DNA of 64,000 nt from Arcuatula senhousia (lineage: Eukaryota; Mollusca; Bivalvia; Mytilida; Mytilidae), in NCBI GenBank assembly GCA_963971305.1, contig OZ020311.1:3658001-3722000 (forward strand). Reading direction: 5' to 3'. The notes below the pieces were generated by a model. That model was not told where the DNA came from and did no database searches. It saw only the letters and a program-made list of their open reading frames with translations. How positions within the stretch are numbered: position 1 is the first letter of the stretch; the number at the start of each line of letters is the position of its first letter. A program made the position numbers and the translations under genes. This document shows positions 25,301 through 35,948 of the stretch, one piece after another.

Positions 25301-28300
25301 TTTGAAAACACAAATTTGTCATATTAGAATAGAAATAATTCATGTCCGGCCGTGGTTTATTTTCGATTTAACCATGGGCACCCATGGTTAAATCTCCAAT
25401 AAACCACGGGCGGCCATTAATTTTTTCCTTAATCAAAAGCTCTCATTGCCAAACGTCATCTAACAACTGTGTAATGGTCAATCTTTGTAACATACATTAT
25501 ATTTAAACAAGGTATTCATAACTACACTTCCTTGACTGCTATGGATTTATATTTTCTCATGGGAATCAATTTCTGTCAAAACGACATTTCATTGTATTTA
25601 TAATTTTGAGGTTTGTGCATGTTCATAAAAGGAACCAATATGACGATAACATGTTTGATTCTTTTTTTTTGTGTATGACTGACATCCATGAAAACCATGA
25701 AAGTTTGAACCCAATGATTGATAGAGCAAAACCGCAATCTTTGACAAAACTTTCTGTTTCTTTACCACTGTCACCTGTCTTTTGTTATGCATGTACAAGT
25801 TTCATGTAGATCCAACATTATCCAAGTCCACATCTAATATAAATTGTACTGGAGTCATGTCATGTATGATCTGTATAGCTCTCCCTGCCATTAGCCCCTA
25901 GGTTCACACATGACTTAAAAGCGTTTGCATTTGTTATTGTAATTTGGTTGGGGTGTTTTTTGTGGGTTGTGTTTTTGTATGATATCCGGTTTTGGTTATA
26001 TTTGCATTGTTTTTTTAAACAACTGATTTTTTTCTTTACTTTTAAAACTTTACACATTTGAATACACCAATGGTACTTCTTTGTTTCTTTCAGCCACATC
26101 TCTCACACCCTTCTTCAATTGTACATAGACTCACCAGTTTTTCCTGCTCCACTTTCTCCACTGATGATGATACACTGGTCATAGTTTCTATCTCTCATAG
26201 ACCTGTACGCTTCATCTGTGATGGCATATCTAGTCAAAAAGAATATATTTCCATACACTACACTAATTGTTTGTACAAAAAGGTTTCAACCGCAAGATGA
26301 TAAAGAGTGATTTTTATTTTTGCAGTAATATATACAATCATGTATATTTAAAACAACATGTTTTCTCTGGTTTGGTACGTGACCATTATTTGGTTGCTTT
26401 TAAAATATCTTTTACTCACAATGAAAATCAATAAATTAGGTGTATGTTTTTATGTTCAAGTTCCCACCATATCTTAGGATTAATTTTAGTAATATCGTCA
26501 TATAATTACTCATGTTACTTGAACGTACGGTGGCAACTTGTACATTTAGTGTCTGTATTGTTCCAACATTCATCAATTATGCCGTGTATTAAGTGCCACC
26601 AGTTTCAGTAGGTTTAAAGTTCAAGTTTGACCAGCAACCATGTATTGAAGTTTTATCCTATAACAGTACTTACATGTGTGGGGGCAACTCATACAAGTTT
26701 CTGTTCCGATATTCATCGATGATGTCATGTGTATATAGGGGGACTGGTTTATACGGGTTGACTGACACTACAACATTTCCAATGTATGTCTGAAAAAAAA
26801 GAGAGAAAAAGACATTTTATTGAAGAAAATGCTATATGATTTAGATGCAGCTTTGCAAGCAAACCTGTAATCAGAATTACACCCTTAATTCATAATTAGC
26901 ATATGTTAAATCTATCTCCTTTTACCGTTTTCTCCTAAGAAATTTTTCTAGCATCCTGGTATGTTCAATTTTCACAATAGCCTCTTTTGCTTTAAAATTA
27001 TAGCATCAGTCTTACCATGAAATATATCAAAGAGGATTTCAGATAGCATCACATGGCCAGGATGCTAAAAAGGCCCGGGGAGAACATTGCCTTTTAGGAA
27101 TATATGATATGGCAACAGGCCTTGCAAGTCAAGGACGTGTTCTAGACCTTACTGTGACTTCAGGATAAAGTCCAGTAGTACATTAGGCATAGTTTTACTG
27201 TCAAACCTACGAAAGTAGAGGGGCATAAAGTGTAAGGCTTCATCTGCCTTTTCGTCTGTCCCAAATCAGGATTTCCTTCAGGTTCGTTACTTTTTCATGG
27301 CCAAGAAGGTAAAATGTTGCAAGATTGGGCAACATATATTTAATTCATTTGTATGGTAGGGTTTTAATTATATTCACTAGTAATATATCAGATCTGTCAA
27401 GTACACCAACTCACGTGAGACTCATGCCTCTGGCCCCCAATTTGACGGCAAATTTCTTTGAACTTTTAAATTTTTTCTCTTGATCTTTTAAAGTTTTTGG
27501 CAAATCTCACACTAACAGCTCATAAAACCTTGACAGCCTTACTATATTATTGTCTTTACTTTCACATAAACCCAAATCTCAAAACTGCAGCCTGGTCATA
27601 TCCTTTAATGTCATGAACATAGCTATATATTTCATGGCTCAATGCCACACGAGAAATTTGTTTTATATCTTCTGTCTGTGTCATTTAAAGAAGAGACATT
27701 ACTTTTTCATTGGAAAAACGTATGGAATGAAATTGTTTTATTATCCCTAGGAACTGATTTCAAAGTTTCATTAGATATTTATTGGATAACAGAAAATACA
27801 AGAGTTAACACTAAAGTATGTCTCGCCTGCCGGCACCATCAGAAACAATTATTCTTTCTTAATTTCACTATATTTTGAATTAACATGGATTTTCAGTTTC
27901 TGAGATCAAAAGATGTTTATAGAACTTTAACATAGCAAATATATGCAATAAAAATAATCAAAGTCACTCAACCGGAAAATCAAGGTCAAGGTCAAAAGAT
28001 GATGATGTAACTGTGCTAAGCTACTACTGGGGCATATGCATACCAAGTTTCATCAACCTAGGACCTATAGATCTTGAGATATGGAGGTGCTCGCAAAACT
28101 TTTCCATTGCTATTATATGTATTGAAAATTGTCAAAGTCACTCAACCGAAAAATCAAGGTCAAGGTCAAAAGATGGGGATGCAACGGTGCTAAGCTACTA
28201 CTGGGGCATATGCATACCAAGTTTCATCAACCTAGGACCTATAGTTCTTGAGATATGGAGGTGCTCGCAAAACTTTTCCATTGCTATTATATGTATTGAA

Positions 28301-28643
28301 AATTGTCAAAGTCACTCAACCGAAAAATCAAGGTCAAGGTCAAAAGATGGGGATGCAAGGGTGCTAAGCTACTACTGGGGCATATGCATACCAAGTTTCA
28401 TCAACCTAGGACCTATAGTTCTTGAGATATGGAGGTGCTCGCAAAACTTTTCCATTGCTATTATATGTATTGAAAATTGTCAAAGTCACTCAACTGGAAA
28501 ATCAAGGTCAAGGTCAAAAGATGAGGATGCAACTGTGCTAAGCTACTACTGGGGCATATGCATACCAAGTTTCATCAACCCAGGACCTATAGTTCTTGAG
28601 ATATGGAGGTGCTCATAAAACTTTTCCAGAAAGTTAACGCCGC

Positions 28644-28674
<31 letters not shown>

Positions 28675-30018
28675 GTCGCCGTCGCCGCCGGTAAAGTAAC
28701 ACCTATGTCCCGCTCTGCTTCGCAGGCGAGACAAAAATGGATGGAATGATCATTTTCAATCCCATGACAGTCTGGGTAAACATAATCATAAAATGATTTA
28801 TGGCTTTGTATAAGACAGTAAAAAAAATAATTTTTATAGTGTTAATTTTTCTAAAAGGTCAAAATCAGCAGGTGTCATTCTGATCTTGTAATAACAATTT
28901 TTTTCTGGGGGAAAGTTTTTTCATAACTAGCCCAAATTTATACTGTTAATTAGCCGGAAACAAGAGTATGTCTAATAGATACAATGCAGTGGTGGATTCA
29001 GAGGGGGGGCGGAGCCCTTTAATTGAGAAATTTTAATTTTTTCTGTTAAAATTCAAATTTTCATCAAAATCTGACAGTTTTAGCATTCACACCCCCCTTT
29101 TCATGGACCACTGGATCCGTGCCCTCCTGTCAACATGTCCTTTTTCTATAGACAAACAGGCAGCAGCCTTCAATGTTACCAGTGGTTGCTGCTCACCATT
29201 TTCCAATTGGTCCTCAATTAAAAATTGAAGGTCCATGACCTCTGAAAAGTTTCAATCTGAACCCCTGTGTTGTGTGAGTTGTGTTGTATTGTCTTTTCTG
29301 TGTACTGATTTGGTTTTTATTTGGACCAACATTAAAATGTCCCATTGGTACTCTTAGCATCTTTTCAAAAATTATATAATCCATTAAATTTTCAAAAAAA
29401 GGCATCTAATACCCCGCCAAGATATTCAACAATATTTAAATATATTTGTACAATATACTGTATATATTTTTAATATAAATATAGTAATGGAAAAGAAATA
29501 GGTCATCTTTCTTAGACCAGAAAATTTCATCATTTTCAAATTTTGAAAATTTACAAATTGGCAAATCTTCAATAATATTGTCCGGATCATCCTGAAAATA
29601 AAAATTGACCTGTATTTTATTGTACTCAATACCTGTGCAAAATATCATTCAAATCCTTTGACACATTTTCAAGTTATCATTCGTCAACCTCCAGGGGACA
29701 GACGGACGTACAGACAGACAGACACCGAAAAAAAAACTGAGGGTATAACATAATACCTCGCCACTTTGTGTGGCGGGGTATAAAAATTAAAGCTAGCCCT
29801 TCCAAAACACTACATGAAACATGCAGCCTAAGACTTCTGTCCTTACTTCATCATAGCAGTCAAAATATCCCATATACACTTACATATATTTGGTCATGGT
29901 TAAATCTGTCATGTAGATTAGAGATGAAGTTTTCCTCCGTCAACGGATCCAGTAAGACAGCATCACTAACTCCGACATTGTTCTCAAAGATGGCTAGGGT
30001 GACTTGATGCAGGGCCAT
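13346..30018 (-). CDS. Class I unconventional myosin heavy chain, N-terminal motor region (MYO1A/B-like), 3' part outside window
   Basis: Actin-based motor. Eight coding exons join in frame: 30018-29884, 26789-26674, 26229-26135, 25067-24963, 23091-23045, 22749-22686, 21383-21370 (14 nt) and 13430-13346, giving 220 residues. All have GT/AG borders, mostly GTAAGT-like donors. The start ATG at 30018 follows an in-frame TAA; an acceptor at 30051-30053 suggests a separate 5' UTR exon further right. Visible motor motifs: ATP P-loop GESGAGKT (108-115), then EASK, the [16 protein letters not shown] stretch (143-157), switch I NDNSSRFGKY (160-169), and YLLEKSRV leading to [12 protein letters not shown]. 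These match class I myosins, and the [16 protein letters not shown] wording is closest to my memory of MYO1A/MYO1B. Switch II, IQ motifs and the TH1 tail must lie beyond position 1. Introns 7 and 8 host the two large transposons. The family is certain; the exact paralogue is not. Confidence 0.93.
13913..14018 (+). repeat. 5' half of a tRNA-derived SINE, split by the ISL2EU element
   Basis: A tRNA-like head carries a good Pol III A box (TGGCTTAGTGG, 13918-13928, followed by TCTAAAGCAC). The B box is degenerate. The sequence runs directly to the AT at the transposon's left end. Its apparent continuation is 21096-21230. This is from memory of mollusc SINE layout; no second copy is in the window. 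Confidence 0.5.
14019..14045 (+). repeat. Left terminal inverted repeat of ISL2EU element
   Basis: 27-bp arm matching 21067-21093 inverted, with a single C/T mismatch. It is preceded by the AT target duplication. Confidence 0.92.
14139..16743 (+). CDS. SAP-like / SWIM zinc finger / YqaJ-type nuclease of the ISL2EU element
   Basis: Exon 14139-14695 and exon 15657-16743 join through GTGAGT and TTTCAG to 547 residues. The ATG at 14139 (ACCATGG context) is preferred over an in-frame ATG at 14085. Residues 9-47 look like a SAP DNA-binding helix pair ([10 protein letters not shown]...[11 protein letters not shown]). The splice completes a SWIM finger, C182-x-C184 and C191-K-H193, that is broken in either exon alone, which supports the join. 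The C-terminal half is a YqaJ-type PD-(D/E)xK exonuclease domain: GRITAS (about 349), HGVTYEP, ASPDG with D434, EIKC with E448 and K450, then [11 protein letters not shown]. All expected catalytic residues are present. YqaJ proteins are lambda-exonuclease-like recombination nucleases; the role in transposition is unknown to me. It converges on the transposase gene. Confidence 0.88.
17400..17650 (+). repeat. Dispersed repeat family C, copy 1, with poly-T run
   Basis: A T-run at about 17411-17431 precedes AAGATGTACCAATGGGGCAT ... ACTCAAGTTGTAACAAGAGT GAACTCAGGTGCTCTGGAAG. The same order occurs at 47385-47600 (plus) and inverted at 21955-22150. It lies between the two convergent ISL2EU genes, so it was inserted into the element. 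Confidence 0.7.
17763..20973 (-). CDS. THAP-domain DDE_Tnp_4 transposase of the ISL2EU element (spliced)
   Basis: Exons 20973-20629, 19875-19728, 19430-19188 and 18631-17763 join in frame to 534 residues. All borders are GT/AG. The N-terminal THAP finger shows C6-x4-C11 ... C64-x2-H67, with the FFPYP turn and the W45 helix. An acidic linker (about 116-165) and a charged, probably coiled-coil stretch ([19 protein letters not shown]) follow. The last exon has a helix-turn-helix ([19 protein letters not shown]) and the catalytic domain: D364 in IIDCTEV, D439 in MADRGF and E491 in [10 protein letters not shown]. This is the DDE_Tnp_4 layout of ISL2EU/Harbinger-like transposases. No inactivating change is seen, so it may be functional. 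An AATAAA on this strand lies near 17671-17676. Intron 3 (18632-19187) contains a relic of a dispersed repeat. Confidence 0.88.
18830..19085 (+). repeat. Relic of the GTCTCGCC-bounded repeat inside an ISL2EU transposase intron
   Basis: GCATATGCATACAAAGTGTC ATCAACCTAGGACTTATAGG corresponds to one 174-bp unit of 27799-28740. It ends near TTAACGCCGCCGC as that family does. Confidence 0.6.
21067..21093 (-). repeat. Right terminal inverted repeat of ISL2EU element
   Basis: Inverted partner of 14019-14045, followed by AT (21094-21095), the presumed target-site duplicate. Confidence 0.92.
21094..21230 (+). repeat. 3' half of the split SINE with mollusc-type tail
   Basis: Right of the ISL2EU end the sequence continues with CTGCCCAAGATTGGCAGTTT and ends in GCGTTGAAAAACACCAACAC followed by an AC-rich run. 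That is the kind of 3' tail shared by mollusc SINEs and LINEs. Removing the transposon and one AT rejoins this to the tRNA-like head. Confidence 0.5.
21955..22150 (-). repeat. Dispersed repeat family C, copy 2
   Basis: Inverted relative to 17400-17650: GCGATCAGGAACTGCTTACT, then GAGTTAACTCTCATTTAGG, then AGTTCAGTTGTTTTTGTG. It lies in myosin intron 6. Confidence 0.65.
23150..23290. mobile_element. Short foldback MITE in myosin intron 4 flank
   Basis: TACATGGAAAAATCTGTATC at left and GATACAGATTTTGCCATGTA at right are inverted copies over about 30 bp, enclosing a central ACCAAGGGTCATTGG. It lies just upstream (higher coordinates) of exon 5 (23091), within intron 4. Confidence 0.65.
23474..23812 (+). 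repeat. Dispersed element with CGACCGCAA / TTGCGGTCG ends (copy 1)
   Basis: It starts AGCTATGCCCAGCGCAGCAT GATATGACCGCAA and ends TTTTGCGGTCGTATGAAAAG. The same ends bound 37672-39692. It lies in myosin intron 4. Confidence 0.6.
24158..24741 (-). repeat. GTCTCGCC-bounded repeat, copy 1 (183-bp units)
   Basis: Ends AGTCTTGCCTGTGGGCACCA and GCAGGCGAGACAAAAATAAG. About three 183-bp units (CAGATGCCTAGCTATTATAC ... TTCACAGAGTCACT) lie inside, then a GACGCCGCTGCCGCC tract. Inverted relative to 58109-59263. In myosin intron 4. Confidence 0.75.
25347..25415. repeat. Near-perfect palindrome in myosin intron 3
   Basis: GGCCGTGGTTTATT ... ATTTAACCATGGG is mirrored by CCCATGGTTAAAT ... AATAAACCACGGGCGGCC, with almost no loop. 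It could extrude as a cruciform or fold as an RNA hairpin. Confidence 0.75.
27388..27540 (-). mobile_element. Small MITE family D, copy 1
   Basis: Ends CAGATCTGTCAAG and CTTGACAGCC, with internal CTCACGTGAGACTCATGC and TTGATCTTTTAAAG. The same unit lies inverted at 51163-51315. Confidence 0.65.
27799..28740 (+). repeat. GTCTCGCC-bounded repeat, copy 2 (174-bp units)
   Basis: It starts GAGTTAACACTAAAG then TATGTCTCGCCTGCCGGCAC, and ends GCAGGCGAGACAAAAATGG. Inside are about 3.6 units of 174 bp (58 codons, so one frame stays open for 201 residues by arithmetic). A GCCGCCGTCGCC microsatellite lies at 28636-28690. In myosin intron 1. Confidence 0.85.
28984..29126. mobile_element. Possible MITE with GTGGATTCAGAGGGGGG / CCCCCCTTTTC...GGATCC ends
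   Basis: AGTGGTGGATTCAGAGGGGG at left and CCACTGGATCCGTGCCC at right are imperfect inverted ends. Related wording recurs near 59585, 60180-60245 and 62044-62215. Confidence 0.4.
29408..29781. mobile_element. Element with ATACCCCGCCA / TGGCGGGGTAT inverted ends
   Basis: An 11-bp inverted terminus at each side, a GGAC/CAGA-rich tract (29697-29722), and a terminal hairpin CCTCGCCACTTTGTGTGGCG. In myosin intron 1, about 100 bp from exon 1. Confidence 0.6.
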
Positions 30019-30050
30019 CTTAAGGTGATTCTGTTACACATCCATCAATT
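30019..30050 (-). other. 5' UTR segment of the myosin-I first coding exon
   Basis: On the minus strand a pyrimidine-rich tract ending TTTGTAG (AG at 30052-30051) precedes 32 bases that run into the start codon at 30018. An in-frame TAA lies a few codons upstream of the ATG. This implies at least one upstream noncoding exon and a promoter to the right, neither of which I could locate. Confidence 0.6.
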
Positions 30051-30849
30051 CTACAAAGATTAAGAAAGTTGTAAATATTGAGAAAGCATAATTTATTTTT
30101 GGAAGGAGGGTCTAGGATTGATTCAATTGCAAAATATGTGTAGCAACTACTGGTCAGGTTGTGTCATGTACACATCTCATTACCTTCTGTCTTTATAATG
30201 AGAAGGATAGATTATGTCTAAATGACAATTGCATGTATGTTATTGGGTTTTTTTTCTGTTTACAATTACAAATACATGTACTGCGATTGGTGTAAGTCGA
30301 AATTGTGTCAAAAATCAAGTTAACGCTAATTACTTGGATACTAATGATGTATTAATCTAACAAAACATAAAAGACCATGAATTTCTTCTGGAAAACAAAA
30401 TCTTTTGACATAATCCATTTACTCTGATGCAAAACAAATCAATTATCAAGGCAGTATTACATGTTAAATATTGTGTTCATCACAAACTGAAATATGATCA
30501 TTATGATATGATATAATTGTGACAAAGAGCTACAGTTCAAAGTTCTAATTCAATATTAATTAGCATTTTCAGCATTCAATTTCAACAACATGTATATTAA
30601 GTGGCTAGATACTTTTACCAATGTTAATTGTACAATTTTTAATTATTTTAAATGATGTAATCTAGTACTTTAGTAATTTATTGGTTGGAAAGATCTTTTA
30701 AGACATAAATAAATACACAGAAAAAAATGTACAAGGTAAAGAATAATCAAAAGGATCTACAAAGTAAAACATAATAAATTCAACAAAAAACAGGAGAAAT
30801 GATGACTTTTAAGGAATAAATACAACATGAAACAATTGGCACTTCATAT

Positions 30850-31420
30850 ACAGAACTAAAGGCTCCCAGGAGACTGCCTGAATCGCTCACCTGATCTCTT
30901 ATGCTAAAGCCTCTTACCTAGTGTGTCTACATGTACTTGGTTAAGAAAAAACTAGTTAGGATAGAAAACACTTTTAAGATCAAGAATACAAAGTTACAAA
31001 GCTTTCCATTTGAAAAACATAAACAAAACAAAAACAAACATATTAAGTTAAAATTGATTGAAAACACTTTTATTAAAAAAGGATGATCTGACAATTTTGA
31101 CCCTGAAATCATTTTTGTAGATCTTAATGAGCTGAACAATTTTGCAATGCTAACTATTCCTCTAGCACTTACAGTTTTCAAGATAAAGTCCAAAAACTGT
31201 GAAAATGGTCAATTTTGATGATTAAGGGGAAATAACTCCTATAAGGAGTTGTCCCACAACTTTAACTTAATGGAGAGTTTTGTAGAGCTTTTGATGCTAG
31301 AGGACATCCTAAAGTTTCAAAACAATCCCATTGGTGGTTTCAGAGAAGAAGATGTTTGAAGAAAAGTTAACGGACGGACGACGGACAGATGACGGACAGA
31401 CGACGGACGCTTAACGATTA
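30850..31420 (+). repeat. GAATCGCTCACCTG element (family B), copy 1
   Basis: It starts GGCTCCCAGGAGACTGCCTG AATCGCTCACCTG and ends in a GGACGGACGACGGAC tract with ACGCTTAACGATT. The closing CAGGTGAGC is missing. Confidence 0.75.
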
Positions 31421-31429
31421 AAAACAATA

Positions 31430-32960
31430 TGTCATTTATGTACTGCTAAAACTTTCAAAAATTAAACAATCTTTTTATGACCACACATAAGTGCATGCAT
31501 GACAACTACCTTATGTACCAAATCTTACCAGTATAACTAGGAAATAAATGAGCCTGCACTTCTAAATATCCAGACCTTAAAACATTTAACAATCTGAAAC
31601 TAACCACTCAAAACCTTACACTTCCATAAATTACCCCAACCAGTGAAAAACTTGTAAATATTAAAACTTTTCACTTGTACAACAACCACTTGAGAGTTCT
31701 CGTTTTCAAACTTAAAGCCCCCTTTTATAAATATTAGTGATTTAACAGACCAGTCCAAATAAAAACATTAGAGAAAAGACCATTTAAATATATAAAACCC
31801 ATACATAGACAAATATTGCAGAACATTTCTATTGTCACTGTATTTAAATTCAAAATAAGATTAAACACATAACAGAGACCCTATCTTATCTTTGTATCTG
31901 CCTTTTATACAAAATGACAACTTTATCTCTCTGCTTTATTAATTACATTAAGTTTTTAATGAATTGTACTTTTTCAGATCATAGGTCGCACCAGTTAACA
32001 CTAGTCAAGTCAAACCTATCCTGTAATATTTTAAATGACGTGTGATTTTTCAGACTTACAGCCTTAAACATGTAATAAATTGTATTTTGAAGTAGAAATA
32101 AAATGTTTGTAAATAGAACTTGAGTGATACTAATTCATCCATAATATGACTTTGCCAAACATTTTTCAAGAACATTTTTATTGATCATGATTGTCAAATC
32201 TTGTACTTCAACCAAAGTTCATTTTCAATGTACTAAATATCAGTACTAAGTAAGGTACATGTAGGAATAACCCTTCATAGATAACATAGTATCAGGGTTG
32301 TTGCCAGTTTCTTGGGGAAAATGTGGGGAAGGGTCTTGGAGGAGTGTCTACTCTTAGCCTGGAAAATTTTCTGAAGTTTGACCAATTTTTGTCCAGGATT
32401 TTGATGCATTCCTCGAGAGTTTTTCAATATTTTTTTCTGCAAAAGAGGGGTGCAATAGCATCCAACGGCCATGAATATTAAGGCTCCCATAGGGTCACTT
32501 CCTTAAGTTGCAAGGTCACATTTAAAATTTTAAAAGTTCCCTTTATGGCTATTGTCACATGTAATTTTCAAAACCAACTCAAGATAGGTTGTAAATCAGC
32601 CATTAAAAGCCTACAGGTTGTAGGTCTGATACCCTGTGGAAGCCTCCATTTTATAACTATCATTGGCATATTCAGAACTTTCTAACAGAATGTGGGGGCA
32701 CCATTGTTAAAAAAAAACAATCTGGGATCTCTTGTGCCATTGAGTTTCTAAGCTAAACTTTCTTACAAAAAGAAGCACATGCAAGGCCAGGCCTGTAGGT
32801 GCAAGAAAGGCAATTACAGGTCAAATTATATCCAGTGCCAAGTATACATGTCTGTAAATGAAATGTCAATTTATTATGTCTCATAAATGTTTCTATAAAG
32901 ACAACTCTGGTCTGTTCATACTGATAGAGATGAAAATAGTTTTAATGTCCTCATTAGTTT
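31430..32960. other. No gene or repeat recognised
   Basis: AT-rich DNA upstream of the myosin first coding exon. A noncoding first exon or promoter could be here, but I cannot point to one. Confidence 0.4.
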
Positions 32961-32964
32961 TAGA

Positions 32965-33226
32965 AAATCCGTCAAAGTCAAAAATGGCCGGATTTCGTTA
33001 CACAGGAAGTAGGTGAGCGACAGACCTGAAATCGTATCCCACGTTATGGGACCCTACCCTGATGCTGTATACCAAATATCAAGTCGCTGTGATTAGTAGT
33101 TGCTGAGAAAACTGTTACGAAAAATTTTCCCCGCCCGCACGCCGCCCGCCCGCCCGCCGCCCGCCCGCCGCCCGCCCGACATTCACCATTTTATAACCCG
33201 GATTTTTCACTCCGTGAAATCCGGCC
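32965..33226. mobile_element. Element with ATGGCCGGATTT / AAATCCGGCC ends and CCCG tract
   Basis: AAAATCCGTCAAAG ... ATGGCCGGATTTCG at left and GGATTTTTCACTCCGTGAAA TCCGGCC at right. A CCGCCCGCCCG tract at 33130-33180 is the GC-richest spot in the area. A relic of the left half appears at 22245-22345 (ATGGCCAGATTTTC). Confidence 0.6.
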
Positions 33227-33604
33227 AAAAACAGATCATAATACAAGTAATTGTCATCAATGCTTCCATATATAAAAGTACCTTTGACCTTTTAAAGCTT
33301 TAAATCTGAATTGAATTACATTGTACATTTAGCTGGAGTTTACACATGTAACTATATATCTGTATAAATATGTGTACTATTAATTACTTTGCTTTGTATT
33401 ACTGAATGATGGTTCAGATTTCTCTTTTGATTCATACAAAACAAATGTATACATTAAAAACGAAAGAACATGCCAGTTTGCAGATTAAAATTTGATATCA
33501 CTATATGAAGGTTTTTAAGGTTTGTGTGATGACACTTCACTAAATCATTATTGCTTGAAGTGTTGTGTCGGATTTAAAATCGATACATTTGATTTTTTTA
33601 CATC

Positions 33605-34120
33605 AGTCGATTGATGATTCTCAGCTAGCTGTCAGTAACAGCGAGTGTTCTATAGAGAGTTCCTTTACCGTCCTTTTGTTTGTTCTTGTTTTTTGTCTTA
33701 GGTTCTCTCTAGTAGAATTGGACTTTGATCGATTTGATTTTTATTGTGTGTTTAGTTTTTGTGCTTTGTCTAGGAATATTGATAGGGGGAAGGTTGGGCC
33801 CAAAAAACTAGTTTAACCCCGCCACATATTACATGTGCCTGTCCTAAGCCAGGAATCTTTGACAAAGCTTTCGTTTGTACTTGTCTTTTTGATGTTTTCT
33901 GTTCCTTGTTTAAGAAGGGGGTCTATCTGTGACTATTTCAGGGCTGGATTTGAATTATATGCATCTTATTTAGACCATGGGCCAATTGCATAACCGCGAG
34001 CAGTGCCAAATGGCCTCGTTGAAGGCTGCTGGCGGTTGTCCATTGTGGTTTTTCTAAATTGCCGTTCAATTGTGGGCTGTGTCGCGTACACTTATTCCAC
34101 ATCTCATTATTTTCTATTAT
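33605..34120 (+). repeat. Dispersed repeat family G, copy
   Basis: GCGAGTGTTCTATAGAGAGT ... CCCGCCACATATTACATGTG ... GGGTCTATCTGTGACTATTT ... GGCCTCGTTGAAGGC. Matches 49172-49672 over about 480 bp. Confidence 0.8.
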
Positions 34121-34189
34121 AAAGAGCAACCAAAGGCTTTGATCACACTGGGGACCAAAGAGAGGCTGGCCAAAGACCATCTTTATAGA

Positions 34190-34500
34190 GGACATTTGTT
34201 GATGCCCTTCATGCCACCAGTCATCAGGGGTTGTCAGTTAGTGTGGAGGTTATACAATATTATGTCCCAAAGACATGATGCAACTTCTTACAACATTAAA
34301 AGGCAACTTCAACCAGAAGGTAAACCTGTTTTGGGACTGACGGACAGACAGACAGACAAACCCAAACACTATATGCCACTCCTTCAATAAGAAATGTGCA
34401 AAGCTTGCAACATGAAATGGTAATTTCAACTTGAAGGTCATGTAAACCTGGTTTGGTACAGACAGACGGACAGACAAACAGACTAAACCATGAACCAAGC
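34190..34500. repeat. GACAGACAGA-tailed repeat with internal duplication
   Basis: TGGTACAGACAGACGGACAG at 34453-34475 and GGGACTGACGGACAGACAGA at 34334 each follow AACCTGNTTTGG. Two related units lie about 120 bp apart. Confidence 0.5.
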
Positions 34501-35334
34501 AGTACATATATGCTCTTCTACTTATTAAGGCAAGGCATTAAAGTTTTGATAAAACATATTCATTAAAGTTTTGATAGATTATAACTTCAAAGCTCTCCCT
34601 CTTAACTCCTTCAATGATTATCTTTTAAAAAATATCCATCCACCCAACCTAGAGACTATTTTAAGGCATATTTCATGCTGGGGCACATCAGGTGATAATC
34701 CCTTTAAAATTTATTTTTTTAACCACACCCCAAAACATCAAATCATGAATCTGCACCTAACATGCATTGATAAAATAGACACATGAAACTTACTTTTTAC
34801 TAAAGCATGCATATTCCAATAAATCACAATAAAAAAAAACCAAAAAGTAACCAAAAATACCCTTTCTTTTAAAAAATCTGTACATAAAATCAGTGAAATC
34901 CTTATCAAACTTTCTAAAAGGATCCACAAAAGATCAACTGTTTATCTAGTTTACAAGAAACATCTGTTAGATAACCTCTTGAAAACCCTTCTTACCTTGA
35001 TACTGCATAACTCCTAATGATTAAAATCTATCATTTTGAAAAATGCTGTATTTTTGTACATCTTTAATTACCAAGATTTACATGCAGGTATATTTTGATA
35101 TCTGCAGCAAACTCAGATTGGCTTCTTAGGTAGGTGTTGAAATAGATTAAATTGAAAATTGTAAAGGCACACTGTAAAACTTGGTCCAGTGTTTGGTATC
35201 CAGATAATTCTACTAATTGCACCAAACTTATATGTCACCCTTTTGAGTCACATGCAAAAGATATGTGGATACAGGTACAGACACATACATGTAGCTTATT
35301 TCCTATATATCCTTAACCTTTGTGTGTGTAGGGT

Positions 35335-35820
35335 ATAAACTGGAAAATGTGTCTGTGAGCCACAGGGCGGCCCTCCCGTTCTTGAACTATCACTGACCCC
35401 AACATTTATTACCTGGGATATGATCCTAAACCACAGTTGTTCATGCATAAAATATAGTTTGCAATTACCAAATTTCTAGTGGATGATGCCTTGTTACCCA
35501 AGACACATCTAAAAGGTAAAATATCATCAAGACCCCCAACATCTTCTATTCAAGTTATGGACCTTAATTGAGACCTTAACCAAATTCACAAATGCATAAG
35601 ATATAGGTCACAGTGTCATTATTTCTAATGAATGGTTTAGCCCTACCCAAGACCCATCTAGTGGTGATATATCATTGACCCCAACATCTAGTATCCAAGT
35701 TATGGACCTTATCCAAGAACTTAACCAAAGTGTTACGGACATACATACATACATGTACCTACAGACAAACAAAGTGTCAAACTATTTGTCTGATTGACAT
35801 ACATCACAGGGCATTAAAAA
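35335..35820 (+). repeat. GGAC-tailed dispersed repeat, third copy
   Basis: It starts AATGTGTCTGTGAGCCACAG and contains two to three 146-bp units. The usual GGAC tract has drifted to GGACATACATACATACATG. Confidence 0.75.
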
Positions 35821-35948
35821 ATTGCCCCTATAGGGACTACATTTAACAGCTGCCTCTTTAAACAGCACATAAAAACGTATTTGAAAACAAAAACTATCAC
35901 ATCCATCATTATTTGTCTTCAAACCCTGTTTTATTACAGTTGGCTTTT

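Noticed and set aside
28013..28618. 201-residue open frame with four near-identical repeats, looking like a repeat protein
   Set aside because: The DNA unit is 174 bp (58 codons), so an open unit stays open by arithmetic. The same unit occurs as decayed non-coding DNA at 18830 and 58900-59250.
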